From Chrysomallon squamiferum (Eukaryota > Mollusca > Gastropoda > Neomphalida > Peltospiridae): a stretch of 64,000 nt of DNA. A program made the position numbers and the translations under genes. The notes under the pieces were generated by a model, which saw only the letters and a program-made list of their open reading frames with translations, was not told where the DNA came from and did not search any database. The stretch spans positions 9,631,038-9,695,037 of the forward strand of contig CM022667.1 in assembly GCA_012295275.1 (NCBI GenBank), read 5' to 3'. Positions 1 through 14,210 of this stretch are shown here, in pieces. Position 1 is the first letter of the stretch; each line of letters starts with the position of its first letter.

Positions 1-190
1 ATACATATATATACACACAAACATATACATATACATACGTTATATATAATTTTTTTATTAATAAATCTTTACCAGGAAGATAATAAATATTACATTACAA
101 AGAAAAGAAAGATTTATACCCTCACCATATAAAACAAGCTCATTTAACCCATTCAGAAGAGAAATTTTTAGTTTCTGCTAAAACACTCAC

Positions 191-3100
191 TTATCTGATG
201 ATGTCTGTTTGAGAATCATCAAACTCTGATGGACTCTCTGCGTCTGAAAATAAAATAAACAGCTGTTAAACAGTTTCCTTTTTAAGACACATAAACACTT
301 TGATAGTATCAAGATATCTTTACTTTCAAAGAGTTTTCTCTCTGGCTACCTTTGTTAACACTTATGTAAATATGCTATCAAGGGTAGACAACCCAAAATA
401 CTGGAAGTTACTGAGTTAAAAAATAGTTATGATTTTTGTTGTTTAGTTTACTCATTCATCTTTTTCGTTTTTATTCCTTTGAAATTTTATTTTAATAATA
501 AATAACTATTTGGGAAAAAAAATAAAATAAATAAAAGCAACACTGACACCAGAATATGATCTAAGATTCTACTTTACAATTAATTTAAGTTCTAATTCTT
601 TTAGTTCTGTATATGTTTACATACTAACCATTCTGTCATACTCTCTCTTCTTTTTAAAATGTTCTATAATTTTCCTGGACTGCCTATCACATTCTTTTTG
701 TAGCAACTTCATAATAATTATTAATTTTCCTGGACCTAGAAAATAAAAAAGAATCAATTCAAAATAAGCTCAAATTCTTTCATATTATTTTTATTTTGGC
801 AAAAAAAAATCTATTAAACTTAGTTATATAAAATAGTTAAATAAAAAAAAATAAATAATAATAATTAATAAATAAATAAAAATTAAAAATTAAAACATTA
901 TACAACCCATTTACAAATATACTAACATATATTCTACATAACTCAATATAAATTTTTTAAAAAATAAATAATTTCTTCAAATTTTTATATTAATTTACAA
1001 ATTAAAACTTTTTTTGATTAGCATGTTTGCTTTACTACCAGTAAAAATAAAAATAATATTTAAAAAAAAAAAAAAAAAATAAAAATAATAATAATAAAAA
1101 AAGGTTTTAAAAACTTTTTTCAACACAACTAACCATAATAAGTTTCAACGAGAGGCTGGTGGATCTCCACAACTCTGGCAATTCCTTCAAACAGCAGTGT
1201 TATTGTATCAGCAAACAAAACATTGGCTCGTTTGTCGTCGGGATCAGAATTCAGAGCTAGCTTCAGGTTTTTATCAGCCGTTTCAGACAACTGAAAATAC
1301 ATTATACACATCAAATATTAGATAAGTATCTGCTAAAAAATATATGAATGAAATATATTAATATCCTGACTAGTTCATCACAGAAATTATCTACAATATT
1401 TGGATTATATTTTGTAGAAAAAAATAAATTCACTCGACAAATATGGATTAACCAAAAAACATTTACAACATAAAGTGCAAATGAAAAAGAAACAAATATT
1501 AGTAGTAAAATTATATGAGTAAATCATGAAGAAAATTATAATAAAGAATATTAAAGTTGAGAGTGAACAAGATAGTATGTATTCATTTTATAAAGAATGA
1601 AAAAAATCTGTATTTAAAAAAAAAAAAAAAAAAAAAAAGATTGGGTTTGTCATGAAAAAAAACAAGAAAACTACATTAACTGACAGAACTATAGAAACTG
1701 GCATCAGTCAGGCAAAACTTAAAGACCTGTGTTTCCAAAGATCAAACATTTATAATAAACTGCAGTTATGAATTTATTTGTAAAGATAATATTTTTATCT
1801 GAAACAAAAACCAAATAATTACAATAATAAAGTTCTTATTTTAACGATGATTTTTTTCTTGACACCAACAATGAACAATTACAGTTCTAAAATTCTTATT
1901 CAGATTATAAATATAATTTTGGGGTAACTTGTCACCAGAAATGCTTTAAATTTCACAAACCTGAGCTGATAAATATTTTCCAAATTTTGTCAGTCCTTCT
2001 TCATGCTGACCAAGCAGAGGGAAAATCTTGAAAAATCTTTCAACAGATGCTACATCACCAGCATGGACAGCAGCATCAAACTTGGTTGTGACAATGGACT
2101 TGAGTTTCTCCTCAGCTTCGTGCAGTAATCTGAATGATGTATCAAGTGTGCTTCCTGCAACAGACACAAAACACATTAACATTTCCAAAACAAACATTTT
2201 TTTTTTTTTCTTTTTTTTTAGTAATATATGTTTAAGAAGAACTTGGTAATTTTTATGTAAATAATAATATACATGAAGCCTGTTTCTGATTATTAATGAC
2301 CAGTAAAAAGAAATATTTTACAACCACATACTAATATAGTCTTCAAGAGCCCCACTGATACATCTAGGATGATTAATTCTTAGATCCCAAATCTTAAATA
2401 ACTGATGTATAGACCTAGTTTAATGCTACTTCAATGCTTCTTTCAATAGAAATGGTAATTAACACTGATATAATAATTAGTATCATTAAACAAACCTTCA
2501 TCAGCATCTGCACTCATACGAATAACATGCTCATCAAGATTACGATAGCGATGAATATGAGCTGCAGCCTGAAATTATAACTAGCATTTTTATCGGCTAA
2601 TTTACTTTTTATAATAAACAAATGTTAGAAGTATTTTCACTGGTTACCATCATGTATTTTGAAAGTTGTCATAATCTATTTTTGCTGTTTTAAGACACAT
2701 TTTGTCTACAAATGATAGAAAAAAAAAAATGTTTTGATTAAATTAAATGTGTAGAGAATAGTGAGTATTATTATTATTTAATTCTAAAATAAAATAAAAT
2801 ATATATATAAAATCAAAATAAAAAGAGGGATATTAAAGAATTCAGCATTATTGAAAATCAAAGTCAAATATTACCTGTTCATAGTCTTCATCATGTAAAG
2901 CTGTTTGGACTCCATCAGTGCTGTATTTGAGATCAAGAATATCCTCTACTCTCTGAATACATTCTGTCACACGACTCTGAAAAAAAATTAAAAAAAATTA
3001 AATAATAATAAGAAAATAAAAAAAATAATAAAATAATAAAAAAATAATAATAAATTAAATTATATTAAATTACATTAAATTAAATTATATCAAAATAAAA

Positions 3101-4912
3101 TAAAATAAAATAAAATAAAATAAAAAACAATAATATAGTATAATAATCATATTTCAGAAACAACAATTTTTAAGATGAAACATGTTTTATAATAAAGAAA
3201 AACAAAAGATCAATAAGCAATTATATATATATATATATTTATTTATTTATTTATTTTCAGGGAAAAGACTTGGCCACCTTCCCAGCCTACAGATATACAT
3301 ATTATTACAAACCTTGGCTACATCCAGTTTTCGAACTTTACTGCTAACATTCTCTGCCAGTGTTGAAGTGAAGGAAATCATAGAACTTAACTGTCGAGAG
3401 TCAGTCTTCAGAATCTGTAGGTTTGGTCTGAAATAGGAAATTTTAAACATAATATTCATTCTCAGCTGCTATTTTACTGTCATATTTTTATTTTAGAACT
3501 AGTAAGCACAGGATTTACATAAAAATATTTATGTTTTTATTGGTTACTTAATCTAGGTGGGGTTTTTTTCACAAACAAATGTTATGATTATTTTCATTTT
3601 TCATTATCATTACTGAATACTCTGAATGGCATCATAATATATTTTCATTACTTTACAATACATTTTATCTGTGAACAACAGAATGCAGATAAAGACTAGG
3701 AAGTAAACAAAATATATTTAAGTTAAATATTCAACCATCAGTGATGAAAGGTACACTTTAAAACAAAATTATTTTCTGGTTGATGTGTGTACTTACAATG
3801 CTTTGTGCAGCCCATTCATTTTTGTTTCCAGTATGCCCTGATGGTGCAGCAAATCTTTAAGTTCTTCATCTATCTCATTCTATAAAATATTAATATTTAA
3901 AGTTTGTTATAATTTGTTTGCTTCATTTGTTCTTATTGTTGTTGTTTTGTCTTATTTTTTCAAATACAATGCCCCACAATAATTATAAGTAAATGCCTCC
4001 AGTGTTTCAGTCAACATCATAATTCAAAACATAACATGAGACTTCAGTATTTATCCAGATATATGCACATGCACAAAATGACATACACCCATGGTTAACA
4101 CTATACACAAACATATACTACATGATGTAGTGATATACCATGACATGTAAATAATATTAAGCACCATCTGATGAATCTGAAGGTTGTTGGGGTTCCTTTA
4201 TCTTTTTACTTCTTTTTCTATTTTTTAAATTTTATTTTAATGTTTAGTGCAAAATAAATGTCTCTGTTTGCATTAATTAACAAAATATAACATCAGTTGT
4301 GTGTGTATCTATTAATATTATCTATCACAGTAGCAAAAGCTGGCATTATTATTATTTCATTTATTGTATTTCCATGAAATACATTACTATCAACAGAACA
4401 AAGAGCTGGATTAATAAATGGAAAAATTTAATTTGCTATATGTGATGCTATGCCATTTGAAATTGATTGATTGGAATTGTGATGCTCATAATCATAGTGA
4501 TTACTCAGTTTAATGTGACATAAAGAGGAAGTAATTTCCAATTGAAAACATTTTCTTTTGGTGTAGAGTAAACCATTTGGGGATGTTGATTATGGTTTCC
4601 GTTGCAGGTATTTGTAAATACAACAAAATCGGTGATATGTTTCCATGAAGTATAGCCAAATTTACTTAGGTTGGCTAAGGTTTGTATTTCTGGAGTTACC
4701 TCCCTTGAAATTAGAAATGATCACGTAAGTGCAAAATTAATGGAATATATTTATATATAATCGAATTAATAGTAGGCATCTGTTCGTTAACATGTATGCA
4801 CCTCCTTGTTAGACAAATCATCCAAAGCTTTCTGAATTTCATCTACATCCGTAAGGTTTTCAATAGAATCCATCGGTGTAGCAGACGTGTCATCCCCTCT
4901 GGATGTCGCCAT
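191..4912 (-). CDS. COG4: COG4, conserved oligomeric Golgi complex subunit 4 (5' part, runs off the window)
   Basis: COG4 is a lobe-A subunit of the COG tethering complex, which captures vesicles recycling Golgi glycosylation enzymes. Nine coding exons on the minus strand join in phase with GT-AG borders: 4912-4802, 3879-3797, 3427-3313, 2976-2875, 2568-2496, 2154-1961, 1290-1134, 735-629 and 243-191, giving about 331 residues. Human COG4 is about 785, so the C-terminal half lies beyond position 1. Diagnostic stretches are [21 protein letters not shown] (exon 3), [20 protein letters not shown] (exon 4), [18 protein letters not shown] (exon 6) and [21 protein letters not shown] (exon 7). Exon 8 gives PGKL then QKECDRQ. 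The start chosen is the ATG at 4912-4910. An in-frame ATG 19 codons upstream (4969) has a weak context and no family-like sequence. The gene is head to head with SF3B3. Identity is secure; exon 9 is short and its donor (GTGAGT) is the least certain border. Confidence 0.93.
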
Positions 4913-4918
4913 TTTGAC
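4904..4918 (-). promoter_or_regulatory. TISU/YY1-like element over the COG4 start codon
   Basis: On the minus strand the start codon sits in CAAAATGGCGAC, 10 of 12 matches to the TISU consensus SAASATGGCGGC. TISU elements double as YY1 sites and direct cap-proximal initiation on mRNAs with very short 5' UTRs. This would put the COG4 transcription start within a few tens of bases upstream, about 4920-4950. The match is seen directly; function is inferred. Confidence 0.5.
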
Positions 4919-5942
4919 ACCGATGATGATATTTCTGAACAACAAGTTATGTTCTATGTTTAGCAACAAAAATAAATATTTGAAAAAACATCTCGAACTT
5001 TGTATTCTTCTTAAAATATATATTGAAAAAAAAATAGGTAGGAAGGGTATTATTTAACTGATTGATATATATTTTAAGTTTTTTAAAGAAAAGTGTAAAA
5101 TATACATAATCTTCAGCAACATTTTCATACCCTGTCTTATAAGTAATATAATTAATTCATAAGCAAACTCATCTAAAATATAAATTAGTTAACATACACA
5201 CATTATTCATTAACACTGTGATATTTATATATGCTTGTTATATTATATTTTTGTTTTTGTTTTGTTTTTTGTTATAGAAGTATTGGCGAGTATTGATACG
5301 AAATGTGTCATAAGTTGTTTAGAAGATACATGTTGGCTGCCTTTCGGGTAACGGAAGCGTACCCGGCACAGCATAGCAAGGAAAATGGCTGGATTTAGAA
5401 TTTAATATTTAATCCGATGACATCAGAGTTAGAGCGAAACATTTATGCATATTTAAATTAGGTTTGTTGCACATTATGTTTTAAAGAAAAGAATCAAAAT
5501 ATTAGTTTGGTTGTTTTGCTTTCCAAGTAAACTGTTATGAAGATGCAGAAGTCGAAATTCCCGCTTGCATTTTAGTTTTTAAAGCAAGAAGCATTTGTTG
5601 AAATAAAATAAAATTGTCACATTTAATAGAATGAGTATTTTGTTATTTGCGATAACATATTTTTAATTGACTCTCTTTATTATTATTATTATTTGTGCAA
5701 GGTTGCCTCCTCTTTTAGTACTAATTAACAGAAGTATCCCGGTCATATTCGTGAATAATATTTTTATAGTATTTATTTTTGGATGATAAAACAAAAGAAA
5801 CAAAAAAAGAATTTAGTATAAACAAAATTTAACTCAACATTTTCATGTACATAGTGCATTTGCAAGTTTTTCATCTATAAATTATATAAATTAACGAAGT
5901 TCAGTTTTAGTGTATGATAAAATAAATAAATTTCTGTTTCAG
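4913..5942. promoter_or_regulatory. Head-to-head COG4/SF3B3 promoter region and SF3B3 5' UTR intron
   Basis: The two start codons point away from each other, 1034 bp apart. The SF3B3 coding sequence begins just inside an exon whose acceptor AG is at 5941-5942, so a noncoding first exon must lie upstream. A plausible one ends near 5347 (CGG|GTAACG at 5345-5353). A second YY1-like word, AAAATGGC, is at 5382-5389. No TATA box in a sensible place and no CpG island are obvious. The rest of the interval (about 5390-5940) is AT-rich intron with nothing else recognisable. The exact transcription starts cannot be read from sequence. Confidence 0.5.
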
Positions 5943-5946
5943 TACA

Positions 5947-8900
5947 ATGTTCCTGTACAATTTAACACTACAGAGGGCTACTGGGATTGTTTCTGCCATT
6001 CATGGCAATTTCTCAGGCACTCGTTTACAGGAGATTGTTGTATCTCGAGGGAAAACGCTTGACTTGTTCCGCCATGATCCCAACACAGGCAAAATATATC
6101 CAGTGCTCTCAATGGAGGTCTTTGGAGTCATCAGAGCTATCATGCCATTCAGACTCACTGGTGGTTCAAAAGGTAAATAACATGACATTGACACATTGTT
6201 TTAATAACTAATTCAGATATTTGTATTCTCACTGTTTATAGTATTTGCAATGGCAACAAAAATTAAATTTGAATAGCAGACATTTATTACAGTAAAAATT
6301 GTTTATAATGTTCAGGTTGACAAACGGAAATATTAAAGAAAAGTTAAAATGCTTGGTTTGGAATTTCTTTCTCTACCTTAGTTAATACTGGTTTGTTTCA
6401 ACTGAAATTAATAAAAAATAAAACTATTCTATAGTTTATTTCTTCAAGTAATAGGTTTAATATAATTGTAATTTTATTTTCAGATTTCATCATAGTTGGT
6501 TCTGATTCAGGACGCATTGTAATCCTTGAATATATTCCAGCTAAAAATACATTTGAGAAGGTATGTTTTTGTTTTCAATTTATTTCACATTTGAATAATA
6601 ATGGACTATAACCTTAACTAGCATTAATGCATCTTATTCTATAAAAATAAACAAACTGGAATTGCAGAAATTTAAATATTTTCTATTCAAGATACACCAA
6701 GAAACATTTGGCAAAAGTGGGTGTCGACGAATTGTTCCTGGTCAGTTTTTGGCAGTGGATCCCAAAGGCAGAGCTGTAATGGTGGGTGAGTACACAGAAA
6801 TATTTCTCTTTTTTTATTTATATGTATATATATATTTTTCTCCAGTTGGAGTGGTTTTATTTCTAGTGTCTTTTAAGACTGAAGTGCAAAAAAGGGAGAG
6901 GACAGATTTCAGACCTTGTTTATTTTTGTTTTAGTTACAATTACATATAAAATTACAAGTTTAAAATGCCAACATTTACTAAAGCATCAACATTAGATGT
7001 ATATTATTTATGTTTTAATTTGTTTCTGGTAAGGTTTGGTTTATTGTATTTATTCTTATTCCAGAGATCTTTTTAAATTATTAATTTTGTTTATTTCTAG
7101 GAGCGGTAGAGAAACAAAAGCTTGTGTACATACTAAACAGAGATGCCCAAGCTCGTTTGACTATCTCATCTCCACTAGAAGCTCACAAATCTAACACACT
7201 GGTGTATCACATGGTGGGAGTTGATGTTGGATTTGAAAATCCCACATTTGCCTGCCTGGAGATTGATTATGAGGTAAATTACCATCATTTCTCTTATTTT
7301 TAGTTGACGTTAAATTTCAAAATGTTATCTTTTTAGTTGATTATGAGGTATTTTTATCAATTCTATATTTTTTTGTTTTTAATGTTGTCCTTACTATGAT
7401 TTATTAGCCATTTTAAAATCTGGTGTATGTTGCTTTATTGCTTCTGTATAAAAGATTGTGATTTGCTTTTCCTGTTATCAAGATTCATAGAAATTATTAC
7501 TTAATGCATAACAAGTGGATAAATAAACTATTTGGTGGTTAGAAATGACAATTAGTGATCAAAATAGTTATGTGTAAACACAGTCAGTTTCAGATCTCAA
7601 ATGAGGATGTTTCACTTCAGTGTAAACATAATACAAATTTGTTTTCAGGAGTCGGACAGTGACCCAACAGGAGATGCAGCTCAAAGGACACAGCAACTGC
7701 TCACATACTACGAGTTGGATCTTGGGTTAAACCATGTTGTCAGGAAATACTCTGAACAACTTGAGGAACATGGAAACTTTTTAATATCAGGTAAGCCATA
7801 ATTTTTAATAAATTTAATAAAGCGAGCTTTAATCATATATTTCATCAAATTTGCATTTATAGTAGTAATATATAGTAACATTTCTGGCAGGAAAAAATGT
7901 TTTGCAGATTTGATGTATCTGTAATATGGTAATGTTACACTATCTGATTTTCGTAACTTATTGATAGCTTAAAATATTATATAATTTTTTATTTTTTTTT
8001 TACATTACAGTGCCTGGTGGAAATGACGGACCTAGTGGTGTTCTTATTTGTTCTGAAAACTATGTGACATACAAAAACCTGGGAGATCAACCAGACATTA
8101 GGTGTCCTATTCCCAGAAGAAGGGTTAGTATTCTTTCTTTTTTTCAAAATTTAATCAATAATACCAGTTTTTAATTGGTTCTCTTTGAAATAGTTTTGCA
8201 AGAATAAAAGTGAACATCAATAAATAAGTGCAGCTCCATTTTGAAATATATAAAATTAAACACAAAGTCCCATTATTTTTCTGGTGTTTAGCTTTGTATT
8301 TGATTGGTAATATAGATTACTTAATATATTATTGTTGTATGTGTAAGAATGTTTTTTTTAAAATCCCTTCTATGCTGTTGTTATGCCTTTAACAACAGTT
8401 TTGAGATATTAAAAAACATTAAGGAATATCTGACATTTATTTATTTGTTTTCAGTATGATTTGGATGATCCTGAGAGAGGAATGATTTTTGTCTGTAGTG
8501 CTACTCATAAGACCAAGGTGAGGATTAGTTTTAGGTTTTATTGGAAATAATGTCCACCTTTTCCATACAAATTTCAAGTGAATACTTGCATTTAAATGAA
8601 TTAAACCTAGCAGTTTCTTTCATGAAATCAGCCATAAATAAAATGTGACAGTATCAAAATGAATACAGAATTTAAATAAAAAATGTTATATTTAATTTTG
8701 TAGTATGTGTACTTGACATAGAAAATCTTTAAGACATTAATGTTTCATTATTTTTCTTCTTAATTGCAGTCAATGTTTTTTTTCTTGGCACAAACTGAAC
8801 AAGGTGATATCTTCAAAATTACATTAGAAACTGATGAAGATATGGTAAGTATTGTGAATTTTTGTATGTTAATAAAATGATTAGAAATAATTATTTAGTG

Positions 8901-11900
8901 TTGGATGCAGAATTAACCTTTAAACTCTATCTAAAAAAAATTCTTGTTATTTACCAGTGATTAACAGAAAAAAGATGCTAATATACAAACAAATAAAATG
9001 TATTAATTATAACCTAAAAACAAATTCAGATGAGTATTATATTATTTAAAGCATTCCCAATGATTATACAACAATTACAGTTACTGTATTAAAAATCATT
9101 AACGTTAGAATAATAAGCATATAGTGAAAGCTGTACTATAATGCAAAAAATTTCTTTTTGTAGGTAACTGAAATTCGACTGAAGTATTTTGACACAGTCC
9201 CTGTGGCAGTCAGTATGTGTGTTCTGAAATCTGGTTTCTTGTTTCTAGCAGCAGAGTTTGGAAACCAGTAAGAATGTCCATTTTCTTACATTATTACAAT
9301 TATTCTCTTGCTTATCTTTTACCATTTTCTAGCAGTATTTAAAGAAACAAATTCACAACTGCACTTAAAAAGGGAAAATAAAAAATAATAAAACCCTTTT
9401 TTTTCTTCTGTATTATCTTGATTTATTTTTAAAAGTTATTTTCTGTAACCTTTATTACTTTATCAGATTGTATATCTGAGAGATGATGACATGGATTGTA
9501 TTTTTAAATTTAATTTCAGTAACCTGTATCAGATTGCACATCTAGGGGATGACGATGGTGAGCCATATTTCAGCAGTGCTCTGCCTTTGGAGGAGGGAGA
9601 TACTTTTCTGTTCGCCCCTCGTCCACTCAAGAACCTCGTCTCTGTTGACGAAATGGACAGCTTGTCTCCTATAATGTACACACAGGTAAGATAATCTAAG
9701 TAAAACATTCATCAAATATTTTTTTTTACCAAATTACCTGTAATCCTGTTTCTTTTTTAAATATACATACAGTCTAAATTATTCATGTGGCAGTTTTTGT
9801 ACTTGTTATTTTTTTTCTGTGTTTTTAGATTTGTATTGTGTTAATTAGCAGTGGTGTTATGAGCAAACAAACATTGTTTATGCAATATGTCCTGTATAAA
9901 TGTAAATTTTATTTTTTTATTTTTTTGGTATAGTAAATGGTGTCCTTGCCAAAAAGTCACATAAAAGAAAATAGTTTGCTAAATAACCACAATGTATACG
10001 TTAAAATATATAGCCAAATGTTTATAACATGTTTAAAAATGAAAAATATGAAATATTATTTTAAAAATAATCTTGTTGTAACAATATTTCTTAGATTGCT
10101 GATTTGGCAAATGAAGACACCCCACAAATCTATACATTGTGTGGTCGTGGACCTCGATCTTCTCTCAGAATATTGAGACATGGACTTGAGGTAATTCATT
10201 TCAAATACTAAATATTTGCAAGAAGTTTAGTGCATTATGATAAATATGTGTTAAAAAAGAGAGTTTACCTACATGATTTATATCATAAATCAGCATAAAG
10301 TGATTGTAAATTATAATTAATTTTATTCTGTTTCAGTTTCTTTTGTTAAGACTGACTGTATTGAAAATAGATTTATTGCTCATTAATGCAACTGTGTTTA
10401 TTTAATTTTTTTTAAACTTCATTAGTATACATAAAATATTTCTTTTTTTTTTTTCATTATCTGATTTGAGTGAAACATTTCCATGCTAATATTTTAAAGT
10501 AAATATATATATATATTTTTTTCCTCCTCTTTTTTATTTTATTATTATTACAAAGGTATCAGAGATGGCAGTGTCAGAGTTGCCTGGTAACCCCAATGCT
10601 GTGTGGACAGTAAAGAAAAGGACGGATGGTAAGTTTTTGTTTTGTTTCACTATACTGATAATTTTGGTGAAGGCTGTTCTTCTTAATTTGCATGTTCTAT
10701 TTAAAAATTATTCCTGTTACTTGATCTGAATACTCAGTCATGTGTTTTCTGCAGAATTTAGTTTTGAAATGATTTTTTTTCCTGTTCTTTTTTTCCGTTA
10801 TTTCAGAAATGTAATACATAGTGTATTTTTCCCCTGAAGAGTGCATTGGAAGATATAATTATGGCTTTCACTTTAAATCAGTGATATAACTTCAAACCAC
10901 TCTGGATATGTGTTGACACAAATTAAAGGATTGTGGAATGTTATTATGATGCAAAACTCTTTGCATAGACCATACTGAATCATTAATATGTGAAATTTGT
11001 GAATAATAACAAAACTTTGTCCACAAAACAACTGGTACCTTTGGGTAATCACATTTGACAGACACAGATTAAATTTAGCTGTTACAGTGGTTTTACCTCT
11101 GTAAACAAGAAATTTCCATTAGAACATTTGCCAGTTACAACAGTTTTCTTACTTGTATATGTCTACAGGAATCAACATTTACGAGATGTACATATAGGAT
11201 GATTAAAAAGAAAAACAAAGGTATCCAAAGTAAACAGGAAAGATGTGTTTTAATGGGGAGGGGAATGTTTCAGTATTTTTTTCTTTATAGTGTTGTGACC
11301 CTTAAATGTATGCATCGGATAAAAGACATAAATTTTCAAAAAGCAACTGGCAGCAAATTAATATTAATTGAATTATTTTATTTTTTACTCTTTCAAGTTA
11401 AACCTTTCAGCTTTTATTAAGGTCACATCTAACTTGAGTTGACATTTTGAGTTTAAAAAAAAAATACTAATAAACACAGGCTGGTGGTATGGTCACACTC
11501 CAACCCAGCCTATGTTCTTATTTTCAGGAGCTGACTGACATGCAGGGACATTGTTTGAGGTTGGTGCATTCTTCAGGTCTACATGGCTCACACCTTATTC
11601 AGCCATGTTTGCAGAAAGACCAGACTTCAACCATAAAAATCCTAAATTAAACTGATTTTAGTTTAACCAGAAGGAATCTTCATTCAATTGAGGGGGTTGT
11701 GTGGCATTTTCAAATGGGGTCTCTTGAAAAGAATCTGGCTTACTGATCATTTAAAATAAGACAATTATTGATAATAAAAAAGAAACATAGATACAGCTTG
11801 GTGAGAAATAAATATCAGCAGGTTTTGGTTTATTAGCTGTCTTGCGTGTTAAATGACGGTGAATGTTACTGAAACAGAATATTTTAAAAAATGTTTAGAA

Positions 11901-12967
11901 TATGGCTGTGGAAATTCAGGAAATCAGAATTATAATAATGAATTAACTGTTGTCATCTACTTTCAAGTGTTTGTCTTAAAAGATGTTTTAGATTACATAC
12001 AGGTTAATTTAAAATGAAGAAAATAATAATTCTTTTTCCCTTACAAAACAGACAGATATTACACCGTCACAAATGACATCACGGTGTGCTACGTCTAAAA
12101 TAATTACTTCTTTATTTTTCTTCCTTTTTTTTCTTTTTTACCTCAAACAGTAATTAAAAATTGGTGATCTCTGGGTAACTGATAAAGGTAATTAAAAAAG
12201 AATTACTTCAGTTTTTAGAAATGGTGTGTCTGGTAATTTAGTAAACTAGTTGAAGTTTGATGAACAATGTGCCTGCTGTGAGGTTTGAGTTGCTAGCCAG
12301 ACCTCTTTCTATTTCCAGATGACTACGACTCTTACATCATCGTGTCCTTCGTCAACGCTACCTTGGTGCTGTCTATTGGAGAAACTGTAGAGGAAGTGAC
12401 AGATTCTGGTTTCTTGGGAACCACACCCACCATTTCCTGTTCACAACTTGGAGACGATGCTCTTGTTCAGGTCAGAATAAAAATACGTGCAATGCCTTCA
12501 TTATTTTGTCCTTACCTTCAGTGAAACTTATTTCAGTATCTAAGTATATTTTCACTATTTAAACATTCCTGAAAGTTAATTGATATTTATCTGTACTTTA
12601 TTTTTTGTTTTATTATTATTATTATTATTATTTGGTGAATTTGAAATAATTAGGTCAGTTGATGTTCAAATAATAATGAGCACATAATGTTTCTGATAAC
12701 GTGTTGAGAACATGTTATTAATATACTGGAACTTTGTATCTGCATCTGATTTACCACGTAATTCTCAAACGTTCTCCACAAAATTGTATTTTAACGGAAA
12801 TTAACTTTCCAGTGAAAAAGAAAGAAACAAAATACTGGTTTCTTCGGTAAAAATTAAAAAACAGATTATGGCTTACAATTATCAATGTTGTAATTACTTT
12901 GTAATAGCTCCAAAAACTTACTATTTTTGTTCAAATTATTAAAAAAATATATATATAAGAATAAAAA

Positions 12968-13007
<40 letters not shown>

Positions 13008-14170
13008 GATATTGCAGAAATGATGTTACTTATCCGTGTTTCACCTGAAGAACATTTTGATTACAAATGTGATGCTGATCTGCAAACAACTTCTTATGGA
13101 CTTTTAAGAGAATTTTTAATTTGCTTCTCACTGTTAAACAACACTTTCCTTAACCTACAATATTTTAAATTTTAATTTTGTTTTTCATAATCTTTTTTAT
13201 TTTACTAACATAGTTTAATTTTATTTATCAGATCTATCCTGACGGAATTCGGCACATCCGAGCAGACAAGCGAGTGAACGAGTGGAAGACACCTGGCAAA
13301 AAGAACATAGTAAAATGTGCTGTGAATCAGAGACAAGTTGTTATAGCACTCACAGGTGGCGAGCTTGTCTACTTTGAGATGGATCCAGTGAGTTATACAC
13401 TTTTGTTCCTTTGTGAATCCCTCCATTCAGCTTTCGAGATGAAAGAATTGTAGTTTGGCAGATTCCCTCGCTGGGATTCACCATTGGTTTTCCTTGATTC
13501 ACCATTAATCATTATCACATATATTTTAAATGATACTATATATGATTTCAGAAAGCATAAAAAGTAATAAAGTAAGAAAACCCTACAGCTGTTGATTAGT
13601 AATGTGTTGAAAATGATGCAGAAATGATGTATTTTTATCCGTGTTTCACCTGAATTTCACTGATTACAACATGGTTTTCTGATCTGCATTCAGTTTTATT
13701 CCAGTTATTAATATTTTTTAGAATTACACAACAAAAAGTAATAATAATAGCAATATACAGTTTTAATTTTCTCCCAAATTAAAAAGAATATGAATATTTG
13801 TTGGTTAACTTTTCATAATGTGAAACAAAAGTTGTCAAAAGATGTATTTGTGTTCTAGACGGGTCAGCTGAATGAGTACACTGAACGTAAGGAGATGTCG
13901 GGTGATGTTGTGTGCATGGCTCTGGGTCGAGTTCCTTCAGGGGAGCAGCGATGTCGTTTCCTGGCTGTAGGACTGTCTGATAACACTGTCAGAATTATCT
14001 CTCTTGATCCAGCAGTAAGTTTTCACTGCAAAGTATTCATAGAAGTGTTAAGATAAAATTTACTTCATACGTCCTTACTAAAATTGTAGGTGAAGGTTAT
14101 TTATACAATATGTCCTGACCAGAGATGAAGTGAAGTGCAAATATTTCTTTTTTGGCCAAATACAAATATG

Positions 14171-14210
<40 letters not shown>

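Noticed and set aside
11018-11141. Possible further H/ACA snoRNA in SF3B3 intron 12 (AGATTA hinge, terminal ACAACA)
   Set aside because: The 5' hairpin has only a weak upper stem and the 3' hairpin would be very asymmetric; no similarity to the other units.
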